Assembly: GCF_003633755.1 (NCBI RefSeq)
Contig: NZ_RBIL01000002.1
Span: 1,426,001 to 1,490,000, forward strand
Length of the DNA stretch: 64,000 bases
Direction of reading: 5' to 3'
Source of the DNA: Solirubrobacter pauli
GTDB lineage: Bacteria; Actinomycetota; Thermoleophilia; Solirubrobacterales; Solirubrobacteraceae
This document shows positions 23,911 to 31,818 of this stretch, in pieces. Below the pieces are notes generated by a model that was given only the letters and a program-made list of their open reading frames with translations, was not told the DNA's origin and searched no databases. The translations under genes were made by a program, and so were the position numbers. The stretch's first letter is position 1. The number at the start of each line of letters is the position of its first letter.

Positions 23911-25794
23911 CTACAACGACGCGGGCGCCGTGAACTCATCGATGCCGAAGACGCGGCGGTAGAACTCGAGCTCGGCCTCGGCGGCGCGCTGGAGGTTCTC
24001 GGCCTTGCGGAAGCCGTGCTGCTCGCCCGCGAAGACGATGTACTCATGGTCGATGCCCTTGCGCGCGAGGGCATCGACGATCACCTCCGACTGCGAGGGC
24101 GGCACGACCTTGTCCTCATCGCCCTGCAGGACGATCACCGGCACGCGGATCCGGTCGGCGTGCGTGAGCGGTGAGCGCTCGGTCCACGCCTCCTCGTCGA
24201 ACGGGCCGATCAGGTAGTCGAAGTAGCGCGACTCGAACTTGTGCGTGTCGTCGGCGAACGCGGTCAGCTCCGCCACGCCGTAGTAGTCGGCGCCGCACGC
24301 GAACACGTCCGGGTAGCGGGTGAGCGCGCACAGGACGGTCCAGCCGCCCGCGCTGCCGCCGGTGATCGTCATCCGCGCGCCGTCGACCTCGCCGGACTCG
24401 GCGAGGTGGCGGGCGGCGTTGACGGCGTCGTCGGTGTCGACGATGCCCCACGTGCCCCGCAGGCGGTCGCGGTACTCGCGGCCGTAGCCGGTGCTGCCGC
24501 CGTAGTTGACGTCGACCACCGCGAAGCCGCGGCTGGTGAAGAACTGGATCTCCGGCCGCAGGATCGAGGAGACGTGGGCCGTCGGGCCGCCGTGGACGCG
24601 CACGACGAGCGGCGGGCGCTCGTCCGCCGGCCCCGCGTACTCGGGGTGGTGCGGTGGATAGAAGATCGCGTGCGCGGTCTTGCCGCCGGTCGTCGGGAAC
24701 TCGAGCGGGCGCGGCACGGACACGTACGCCTTGGGGACCAGCTCCTCCGTGGCCGGGCTCAGCGTCTCGGCCTCGCCGGTGTCGACGTCGAGCGCGTAGA
24801 CGCGCAGCGCGCGGGTGGGGGAGGCGCCGACGAACAGCGCGCGGCGGCCATCCGTGGTCACGTCGACGATCCGGGTGCAGCCGGTGTCGACATCGCGCAG
24901 CGTGCCGTCGGGCTCGACGACCGCGAGGTGGTCGGCGCCGGCCGTGAAGTACGTGAGGACGATCCGGCCATCGGCCAGGAACGCGTAGTAGGACGCGCCG
25001 AACACCCACAGCGGGCCGCCGACTTCGGCCTCCAGCGCGGTCACCGCGGTCCCGTCGGCGCGGTACAGGTTCCACCAGCCCGTGCGGTCGGAGCTGTAGT
25101 GCAGGACGCCGTCCGGGCTCCACGCCGGCTGGACGATCGCCTCCGCCTCGCCACCGGCGACGCGACCGGTGATGCTGAAGCGGGACAGTCCCTCTTCAAG
25201 TTCGGCGACGTGCAGCTCCGAGCCCTCCCACGGCATCCGCGGGTGGTCCCAGACGAGCCAGGCGACCTGCGTGCCGTCGGGGGAGATGCGCGGGGAGGAG
25301 TAGAAGTCGTGGCCCTCGGCGAGCACGACGGGCGCGGCGGAGCCGTCGGTCGGGAAGGCGACGAGGTCGTTGACGTGCTCCGGGTCGCCGTCGCGCTCGC
25401 GCACGCAGATCAGCGTGCGGCCGTCCGGCGTGACCTGCAGGTCGGCATAGCGCCACGCATGCGTGGCCGGCGGCTCCGGCGTGAGCGGCACCGCCTCGCC
25501 GCCGCGCATGGCGTAGACGCGCTGATCGGCGTCGTCGCAGAAGTACACGGTGCCGTCGTGGACCGTGTACGCGCCACCGCCGTACTCGTGCACCCGCGTG
25601 CGGGCGCTCACGCCGGCCGGGATCGCGTCGACCCCGTCGCCGACGACCACGTCACGGCCGCCCTCGTGCGAGCGCGCCTCCGACCAGTACACCGTGTCGC
25701 CGTCGACGACCACCTGCGCGTAGGGCCAGCCGGGGTCCTGCGCGACGACCGCGCCGCTGATCGGGGACGGCCAGGAGCCGTACGGAGCTTCCAT
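23911..25794 (-). CDS. S9-family prolyl oligopeptidase-like serine peptidase
   Basis: A 627-residue cytoplasmic peptidase. Residues 1-370 form a beta-propeller of WD/PD40-like blades (SPRISPDGTQVAWLVWDH). Residues 380-625 form the alpha/beta-hydrolase domain with RVHGGPTAH (oxyanion hole), the nucleophile Ser in GGSAGGW (about 480), Asp in LQGDEDKVVPP (about 558) and His in GEQHGF (about 592). It probably cleaves short peptides. ATG 25794 (MEAPYGSWPSPIS) is the usual N-terminus; the frame extends upstream with a non-conserved stretch. It is divergent from the ATPase-LuxR gene. Confidence 0.93.
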   Translation of the reverse strand: MEAPYGSWPSPISGAVVAQDPGWPYAQVVVDGDTVYWSEARSHEGGRDVVVGDGVDAIPAGVSARTRVHEYGGGAYTVHDGTVYFCDDADQRVYAMRGGEAVPLTPEPPATHAWRYADLQVTPDGRTLICVRERDGDPEHVNDLVAFPTDGSAAPVVLAEGHDFYSSPRISPDGTQVAWLVWDHPRMPWEGSELHVAELEEGLSRFSITGRVAGGEAEAIVQPAWSPDGVLHYSSDRTGWWNLYRADGTAVTALEAEVGGPLWVFGASYYAFLADGRIVLTYFTAGADHLAVVEPDGTLRDVDTGCTRIVDVTTDGRRALFVGASPTRALRVYALDVDTGEAETLSPATEELVPKAYVSVPRPLEFPTTGGKTAHAIFYPPHHPEYAGPADERPPLVVRVHGGPTAHVSSILRPEIQFFTSRGFAVVDVNYGGSTGYGREYRDRLRGTWGIVDTDDAVNAARHLAESGEVDGARMTITGGSAGGWTVLCALTRYPDVFACGADYYGVAELTAFADDTHKFESRYFDYLIGPFDEEAWTERSPLTHADRIRVPVIVLQGDEDKVVPPSQSEVIVDALARKGIDHEYIVFAGEQHGFRKAENLQRAAEAELEFYRRVFGIDEFTAPASL

Positions 25795-25997
25795 GCGACC
25801 CCAAAGTAAGGGGTGAACCGGGCGCGCGTAAGTTCGAAGCGGTTCGAACACGCTCCACGCGCCTGATGTGGGTGCGCGCGCGACGGCGCAGGATGGGCGG
25901 CGTGTCCCCATCCATCACCGCCGCCGGATCGCCACTGCTCCCTGGCGTTTCCCCGCGCCGCTCGCGGTCCGGCGGCGGTGCGCGCGATACTTCCGTC

Positions 25998-28937
25998 GTG
26001 GCTTCCCGAGTGACCAGCACCACGTTCGTCGGTCGGGCCCCCGAGCTCAGCGAGCTGCGGGCGGGCCTCACCGAGGCGCTCAACGGCCGTCCGGGCCTCG
26101 CGTTCGTCGCGGGCGAGTCGGGCCTCGGCAAGACACGGCTGCTGAGCGAGCTCGAGCGCGTCGCGCGCGAGGACGGCGTGCGCGTGATCGGCGGCGACTG
26201 CGTCGAGCTCGGCGAGGGCGAGCTGCCCTACGCGCCGCTGGTCGGCGCGCTGCGCCCGCTCGCGCGGTCCGGTCACGAGGCGTTCGGCCGCCTGTCGGAG
26301 CCCGCCCGTGCCGCGCTCGCCCAGATCCTTCCGGGGCTCGGCCGCGCGGAGGCGCGCGCTGACGACGAGGCGACCGCCCAGGCGCGCCTGTTCGACGGCC
26401 TGCTCGAGCTGCTGGAGCTGCTCGCCGGCGAGGAAGGCCTGCTGCTGACGATCGAGGACCTGCACTGGGCCGACCGGTCGACGCGCGCGTTCCTCGTCTA
26501 CCTCGCGTCGTCGCTGTGCCGCGAGCGCGTGCTCGTCGTGACGACGTACCGCCCGGACGAGCTGCACCGCCGGCACCCGCTGCGCCCGCTGCTGGCCGAG
26601 CTCGAGCGCGACGCCCGCGCCCGGCGCGTGGAGCTGCGCCCGCTCACGCGCGCCGAGCTCGCCGCCCAGCTCAGCGACATCCTCGGGCAGACGCCCCGCG
26701 GGGATCTGCTGGAGCGCCTGTTCGCCCGCTCGGAGGGCAACCCGCTGTTCGCCGAGGAGCTGCTGGCGGCCGGAATGGACGGGCGCGGCTCGCTCCCGCC
26801 GACGTTGCGCGACGCGCTGATGCTGCGGATCGAGCGGCTCTCGCCGGATGCGCAGGAGCTCCTGCGCGTGATCGCCGCCGGGCGCCGGCTGGACCACGAC
26901 CTGCTCGCCGCCGCCTCCGGCGTGGACCCGCGTGTGCCGGTCCGGGAGGCGGTCGCCGCGCAGCTCGTCGTCGCCGACGAGGAGGGCTTCTACTCGTTCC
27001 GGCACGCGTTGCTGCGCGAGGTGGTCGTCGACGACCTGCTGCCCGGTGAGCGCGCCTCGCTGCACCTCGCGCTGGCCAAGGCGCTCGAGGCACGCGCAGC
27101 CGGGCTGCCCGCGCACGGCGGCGCGCACCTGGCGGCGGGGATCGCGCACCACTACCTGGAGTCCGGCGACCAGCCCGCGGCGCTCGTGGCCTCCGTCCGC
27201 GCCGCCGAGGCCGCTGAGGCCGTGCACGCCAACGGCGAGGCCGCCGCGCTCTACTCGCGCGCCCTGCAGCTGTGGGACCGCGTCGCCGACGCCGAGGCGC
27301 TCGCCGGGATGGACCACGTCGAGCTGCTGCGGGCCGCGGCGTGGAGCACCGGGCGCGAGCACGACCCGGGCCGCGCCGAGTCCTACCTGCGGGCGGCGCT
27401 CAACGAGCTCGGTGACTCCGACCCGGCGCGCACCGCCGACCTGCTCGAGCTGCTCGCGCGCGAGCAGTTCAACAGCGGGCGATCGGCAGCGGCCGCGGAC
27501 ACCCGGCGCGAGGCGCTGGACCTGCTCCCCGAGGGGCCCTCGGTGATGCGCGCGACGCTGCTGGCGGGCAGCGCCAAGGAGCTGATGCTCGAGTCCCGCC
27601 ACGAGGAGGCGGTCGAAGCGGCCGACTGCGCGATCGAGGTCGCGCGGGCCAGCGGCGACCTCGTCTCGGAGCTGCGCTCGCTGGACGCGAAGGGCGTCGC
27701 GCTGTTCGGGATGGGCCGGTTCCAGGAGGGGGAGGCGTCGTTGCGCGAAGCGCTCGAGCGCGCTCGTGAGGCCGATCTCCTCTACAAGCTGAGCACGCAC
27801 GTGAACCTCGCGGACTCGCTGACCGTCGCCGGACGGCTCGACGAGGCCCGCTCGGTCGCCGACGAGGGCTTCGAGCTGGCGGCGCGGCGCGGCGTCCCGC
27901 GGCGCTGGCTGGCGCTGCTGCGCGCCGAGCTCGCGTTCGAGGCGGGGGAGTGGGACATCGCGGAGGCGGCCCTGCCGAGCCCCGCCCGGCCCGCGATGGG
28001 CACGACCTTCATCAACGACGCGCTGCGGCGGATCGAGCTCGCGCTCGGTCGCGGCCGGCACGAGACCGCGCGGGCGCTGCTCGACCAGGCCGAGGACGTC
28101 GCCGCCGACACCCGCGAGCCGCAGTGGATCGGCCCGCTCGGCGCGCTCCGGGCCGAGCTCGAGCGCCGTGCCGGCGACCTCGACGCCGCCGTCGCCGCGA
28201 TCGACAACGCGCTCGACCGGCTCGACTTCTGCTCGCAGGACGTCGCCCGGATGGCCCGCGTGGCGGCCTCCGGCGTGCGCGTGCACGCCGACGCCGCCGT
28301 GCGTGCGCGCGACCTCGGCGAGGACCCGTCACTGCCGATCGCGATGGCCGAGGGCCTGCTCGCGCGCGTGGAAGCGTGCGCGGAGGGCGAGCGGCCGGTC
28401 GAAGCCGCGTTCCTCACGCTCGCCCGCGCGGAGCTCGCCCGCGCGCACGGCGACGACGACCCCGCGACGTGGGCGGAGGCGACCGACGCCTGGGTCGCGC
28501 TCGGGCGGCCCTACCGCGCCGCGCAGGCCCGGCGCCGGCGCGCCGAATCACTGCTCGCGCGCGGTGACCGCGACGGCGCCGCGGTCGCTGCCGCCGAGGC
28601 CCTGGCCGCGGCCTCGGCGATCGGCGCCGCCTGGCTGGTGTCGGAGATCGAGGGCTTCGCGTTGCGCGCCCGCCTGCGGATGGACGACCCGGACGAGCCT
28701 TCGCCGCCATCCGCGCTGACTGCCGCGGATGACGGCGAAGACCCGTTCGGGCTCACACCCCGCGAGCGGCAGGTGCTCGCCCTGCTCGCCGACGGACGCA
28801 CGAACCGAGAGATCGGCAGCGCGCTGTACATGGCCGAGAAGACCGCGAGCGTCCACGTGTCCCGCATCCTCTCGAAGCTCGACGTGCGCTCACGCACGGA
28901 GGCCGCGGCGGTCGCCCACCGCGTGGGGCTGGTCTAG
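25998..28937 (+). CDS. Large ATPase-TPR-LuxR transcriptional regulator (LAL/MalT-like)
   Basis: A 979-residue regulator. Residues 8-170 hold an AAA/STAND-type ATPase with FVGRAPELSEL, Walker A GESGLGKT (about 39-46) and Walker B LLLTIEDLHW (about 148-157). Residues 400-870 are an Ala/Leu-rich TPR-like helical array. The LuxR helix-turn-helix ends the protein (FGLTPRERQVLALLADGRTN, then REIGSALYMAEKTASVHV). ATP-bound forms of such proteins activate transcription after ligand binding. The frame is open back to an ATG at 25866, but those 44 residues are Arg/Ser/Gly-rich with no domain. GTG 25998 is chosen because the ATPase then starts 8 residues in, with a GATACT -10-like box just upstream suggesting a near-leaderless message. 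Confidence 0.88.
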   Translation: MASRVTSTTFVGRAPELSELRAGLTEALNGRPGLAFVAGESGLGKTRLLSELERVAREDGVRVIGGDCVELGEGELPYAPLVGALRPLARSGHEAFGRLSEPARAALAQILPGLGRAEARADDEATAQARLFDGLLELLELLAGEEGLLLTIEDLHWADRSTRAFLVYLASSLCRERVLVVTTYRPDELHRRHPLRPLLAELERDARARRVELRPLTRAELAAQLSDILGQTPRGDLLERLFARSEGNPLFAEELLAAGMDGRGSLPPTLRDALMLRIERLSPDAQELLRVIAAGRRLDHDLLAAASGVDPRVPVREAVAAQLVVADEEGFYSFRHALLREVVVDDLLPGERASLHLALAKALEARAAGLPAHGGAHLAAGIAHHYLESGDQPAALVASVRAAEAAEAVHANGEAAALYSRALQLWDRVADAEALAGMDHVELLRAAAWSTGREHDPGRAESYLRAALNELGDSDPARTADLLELLAREQFNSGRSAAAADTRREALDLLPEGPSVMRATLLAGSAKELMLESRHEEAVEAADCAIEVARASGDLVSELRSLDAKGVALFGMGRFQEGEASLREALERAREADLLYKLSTHVNLADSLTVAGRLDEARSVADEGFELAARRGVPRRWLALLRAELAFEAGEWDIAEAALPSPARPAMGTTFINDALRRIELALGRGRHETARALLDQAEDVAADTREPQWIGPLGALRAELERRAGDLDAAVAAIDNALDRLDFCSQDVARMARVAASGVRVHADAAVRARDLGEDPSLPIAMAEGLLARVEACAEGERPVEAAFLTLARAELARAHGDDDPATWAEATDAWVALGRPYRAAQARRRRAESLLARGDRDGAAVAAAEALAAASAIGAAWLVSEIEGFALRARLRMDDPDEPSPPSALTAADDGEDPFGLTPRERQVLALLADGRTNREIGSALYMAEKTASVHVSRILSKLDVRSRTEAAAVAHRVGLV

Positions 28938-29032
28938 CCGGTGATGCGCTGCAACGCGCCCAGCGCCTTCGCTGTCCCGGTGGTGCCGACGTAGATCGAG
29001 AACAACGTCGCGGTGATCAGGGGTTCCCGCAT
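28934..29032 (-). CDS. Putative 32-residue microprotein
   Basis: ATG at 29032, TAG at 28934-28936, overlapping the stop codon of the convergent LuxR gene. The peptide (MREPLITATLFSIYVGTTGT, then AKALGALQRITG) has one hydrophobic stretch that could touch a membrane. Codon use supports translation: 29 of 31 sense codons after the ATG end in G or C, whereas only about half of second positions are G or C, the pattern of genuine genes in this genome. No Shine-Dalgarno is seen; CACAAT at 29040-29045 (minus strand) could be a -10 box for a nearly leaderless message. The function is unknown. Confidence 0.45.
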   Translation of the reverse strand: MREPLITATLFSIYVGTTGTAKALGALQRITG

Positions 29033-29109
29033 AGGAGCGATTGTGCGGGAACGTTCTCCGGACCGACATGGTCTCGCGGTCCAAACCTGGTTCGACCGCG
29101 GGTATACGT
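28938..29109. other. Convergent intergenic region rich in dyads
   Basis: Apart from the microprotein frame, this stretch between convergent genes holds GGACCG (29060-29065) with CGGTCC (29077-29082), the palindrome GAACGTTC (29049-29056) and AACC-T-GGTT (29084-29092). These may be transcription ends for both flanking genes. No T-run is visible, so none is called as a terminator. Confidence 0.3.
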
Positions 29110-29826
29110 TCAGCCGGCGACGCGCTCGGCGAGCCGCCGGAGCGAGTCCGCTTCGCGTCGCGCGTCCTCCGCGACGGTGATCCGCTCGACGCGGCGCGCC
29201 GCCTCGGCCAGCTCGCGCACGAGCTCGTCCGCCGAGAGCCGGGCGTTCGCCGCGTCGCCCGCGAGCTTGCGCATGATCGGCGGCAGCGCCGTGGTCAGGA
29301 CGCCGATCACGAGGACGACGCCGAAGGCGCGGGCGAGCCCGTCGCTGATGTCGCCGACCACCTCGGCGATCGCGAGGTTGCCGGCGAGCATCACCACGGT
29401 GGTGGCGACGATCGAGGCCTTCCACACGGCTTGCACCGCGGGCGAGTCGGTGGTGCGGCGCAGGCGCAGGACGAGCGACCAGTGCGAGGCCCACAGCGCC
29501 GTGACCGCCGCGACACCCCAGCTCTGCCACAGCACCTCGCTGTCGCTGTCGTCGAACCAGATCGCGAGCACCAGCAACACGAAGGCCAGCGCGGCGAGGC
29601 CGGTGGCGACGGCGCCGGCCGTCGCCAGCCCGCCTCGCCCGTGTTCGCGCAGCGCGTCGCCGCTCGCGCCGAGCGCGCAGAAGAAGCTGAAGCCGAGGCT
29701 GGTGCCGACGATCCGCCAGTGCAAGTCCTCGAACTCGCCGGTCAGCAAGGCGGTGATCGCGGCCAGGGCCGCGACGCACAGCCCGGCGATCAGCGCACGC
29801 ACCATGAACGTTCGCGGAGACGGCAT
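29110..29826 (-). CDS. Membrane protein of unknown function with C-terminal helical tail
   Basis: A 238-residue protein with about six hydrophobic segments (about 8-28, 38-56, 64-85, 98-118, 128-150 and 155-175). A charged cytoplasmic helix of about 55 residues follows (ARLSADELVRELAEAARRVE, then RREADSLRRLAERVAG), which could form a coiled coil. I do not recognise the family. The ATG at 29826 has AGGTGG 5 nt upstream. It is divergent from the formamidase gene with a 45-nt gap. Confidence 0.7.
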   Translation of the reverse strand: MPSPRTFMVRALIAGLCVAALAAITALLTGEFEDLHWRIVGTSLGFSFFCALGASGDALREHGRGGLATAGAVATGLAALAFVLLVLAIWFDDSDSEVLWQSWGVAAVTALWASHWSLVLRLRRTTDSPAVQAVWKASIVATTVVMLAGNLAIAEVVGDISDGLARAFGVVLVIGVLTTALPPIMRKLAGDAANARLSADELVRELAEAARRVERITVAEDARREADSLRRLAERVAG

Positions 29827-29871
29827 CGCGCCACCTACGTACCCGATGCCGTCGCGGAATATCGTGCCGGC

Positions 29872-30813
29872 ATGGCCACGCACTACTTCCCGACGGACCG
29901 GGTCCACTTCACGTGGGACGCGGGCAACGAGCCGGTGCTGACGATCGCCGACGGCGACACCGTCGTCTACGAGACGCGCGACGTCTCCGACAACCAGATC
30001 GGCCCCGACTCCGACGTCGGCGTGATCGCGACGCTCGACTGGAACCGCGTGTACCCGCTGTCCGGGCCGGTCTACGTGGAGGGGGCGGAGCCGGGGGACA
30101 CGCTCGCGATCGAGATCCTCGACATCCACACCAAGGGCTGGGGCTGGACCGCGATCCTGCCGGGCCTCGGGCTGCTGGCCGACGACTTCACCGAGCCGTA
30201 CCTGCGGATCTTCGACCTCACCGAGGGCGACGTGACGTACTTCCGCGAGGACATCACCGTCCCGCTGGACCCGTTCATGGGGACGATGGGCGTCTGCCCG
30301 GCCGGCGCGAGCGGCACCCCGATCATGCCGCCCGGCACGTTCGGCGGGAACCTCGACACGCGCCAGCTCGTGCGCGGCACCACGCTCTACCTGCCCGTCC
30401 AGGAGGCCGGCGCGCTGTTCTCGACGGGCGACGCCCACGGCTGCCAGGGCGACGGCGAGATCTGCGTCACCGGCCTCGAGGCCCCGATGTACGCGACGAT
30501 GCGCTTCAGCGTCGAGAAGCGCTCGATCCCGGGCCCGCAGTGGCGCACCGCGCCCGGCCCGCTCACGCCCGCGGTCGACGACGGCTCGTTCTTCGCCACC
30601 ACCGGCGTCGGCCCGGACCTGTTCGAGAACGCCCGGAACGCGACCCGCGCGATGATCGACTACCTGGTCGCCGAGAAGGACCTCTCGCGCGAGGACGCCT
30701 ACCTGCTCTGCTCGCTCGTCGTCGACCTGAAGATCAGCGAGATCGTCGACGCCGGCCAGTTCGTCGTCTCCGCCGTCCTGCCCGAGGCGATCTTCGCGCT
30801 GGAGATGCTCTAG
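29872..30813 (+). CDS. Acetamidase/formamidase family protein
   Basis: A 313-residue cytoplasmic amidohydrolase of the FmdA/AmdA type. Marks are GPVYVEGAEPGDTLAIEILD (about 66-85), MGTMGVCPAG (about 139-148), PPGTFGGNLDTRQL (about 154-167), LYLPVQEAGALFSTGDAHGC (about 173-192) and GEICVTGLEAP. The DAHGCQGDGE segment carries the His and acidic residues that bind metal in the family. Members release ammonia from formamide or acetamide. ATG 29872 begins MATHYFPTDRVHF, the usual start. No transporter or nitrogen regulator is adjacent. Confidence 0.92.
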   Translation: MATHYFPTDRVHFTWDAGNEPVLTIADGDTVVYETRDVSDNQIGPDSDVGVIATLDWNRVYPLSGPVYVEGAEPGDTLAIEILDIHTKGWGWTAILPGLGLLADDFTEPYLRIFDLTEGDVTYFREDITVPLDPFMGTMGVCPAGASGTPIMPPGTFGGNLDTRQLVRGTTLYLPVQEAGALFSTGDAHGCQGDGEICVTGLEAPMYATMRFSVEKRSIPGPQWRTAPGPLTPAVDDGSFFATTGVGPDLFENARNATRAMIDYLVAEKDLSREDAYLLCSLVVDLKISEIVDAGQFVVSAVLPEAIFALEML

Positions 30814-30876
30814 CGTCGCGAGTCGGAATCGGGACGCTAGGGGGGCGAGCTTCGGCGCCGCGCGCCTATCGGTGGC

Positions 30877-31818
30877 ATGAGCCATTCGACATCCGCGCGT
30901 GCGCTGGGCCTGGCGCTCGCGCTGCTGGGGGTGGGCGCCACGAGCGCCGCCGCCGACACGATCTCGTTGACGGCCGGGCCCGACCCGGCCGAGGAGGTCC
31001 CGGTCCACCTCGACGTGCGTTGGGCGCAAGCGGTGCCGGCCGGCCGGCTGTACGTCACCGAGAAGCCGGCCGGGCCGCCCGGGTGCGGCGCGACCTATGC
31101 GCTCGAGGCCGCCGTCTCCGAGGACGTGCAGCTCCCCTCGCTGGCCGAGGGCGCCGCCGGAGCCAGAACCGCCGAGCACACGTTCCGCGACCCCGGCGCG
31201 TTCGTCGTCTGCGGCTACCTGCAGGACTCACCGGCGGCGCCGTCCGCGCGGGCGGTCACCGGGCCGGTCACGGTGAACGTCCGCTCCGCACGTGCGTCCT
31301 TGGCGCTCAGCGCGCCCGTCCGCGTGAGCCCCGGAGCCCGGTACGCGGTCACCGCCGCCGTGACCGCGGAGCGTCCCCGCCGCCTGTTCGTGACGGTCAG
31401 GCGCGCGGATGGCCGCGGCTGCGAGGCGGCGCGACGGCTGGACGCGTCCGGCGACAGCGTCCTCAGCCGGGGCGTCGGCACGGAGGAGACGCTCACGGCG
31501 GAGCGGACCGCCGCCAAGACCCCGGGGACGTACCTGCTGTGCGGCTACGTCCAGGAGTGGAGCACCGACGCCGCCGCCGAGGCGACGGCGTCCACGACGT
31601 TCGTCGTCGACCGGGACGCGTGCGACGCCGCACAGGCCGCCCTGGCGAAGGCGCAGAAGGCGATGAAGCTCGCCGAGGCGGCCGTGACGCGGTTCCGCGC
31701 GCTGATGAAGCGCCAGCCGAAGACGTACCGGCGGAGCTACGCGACGGCGGTGCGCACGCGCGCGAACGCGCGCAAGCAGCTCGCTGCCGCACGCGGCGAG
31801 GTGAGGCGCGCCTGCTAG
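30877..31818 (+). CDS. Secreted protein of unknown function with two Cys-paired beta domains and a C-terminal basic helix
   Basis: A 313-residue protein with a signal peptide (ARALGLALALLGVGATSAAA). Two similar beta-rich halves follow: about 30-135 and 145-240, each ending in the motif G-x-F/Y-x-V/L-C-G-Y-x-Q (AFVVCGYLQDS and TYLLCGYVQEW) with a preceding G-C, suggesting a disulfide in each. The last 65 residues are an Ala/Lys/Arg-rich helix bracketed by Cys. The halves look like an internal duplication. I do not recognise the family. It overlaps the penicillin-binding protein stop by 4 nt, convergently. Confidence 0.75.
   Translation: MSHSTSARALGLALALLGVGATSAAADTISLTAGPDPAEEVPVHLDVRWAQAVPAGRLYVTEKPAGPPGCGATYALEAAVSEDVQLPSLAEGAAGARTAEHTFRDPGAFVVCGYLQDSPAAPSARAVTGPVTVNVRSARASLALSAPVRVSPGARYAVTAAVTAERPRRLFVTVRRADGRGCEAARRLDASGDSVLSRGVGTEETLTAERTAAKTPGTYLLCGYVQEWSTDAAAEATASTTFVVDRDACDAAQAALAKAQKAMKLAEAAVTRFRALMKRQPKTYRRSYATAVRTRANARKQLAAARGEVRRAC

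Noticed and set aside
25866-25997. Upstream start of the ATPase-LuxR gene
   Set aside because: The 44 extra residues are Arg/Ser/Gly-rich without secondary-structure patterning and push the ATPase domain unusually far from the N-terminus; no Shine-Dalgarno precedes 25866.
29049-29056. GAACGTTC as a LexA/SOS box
   Set aside because: The actinobacterial SOS box needs GAAC and GTTC separated by 4 nt; here they abut, and no DNA-repair gene follows.
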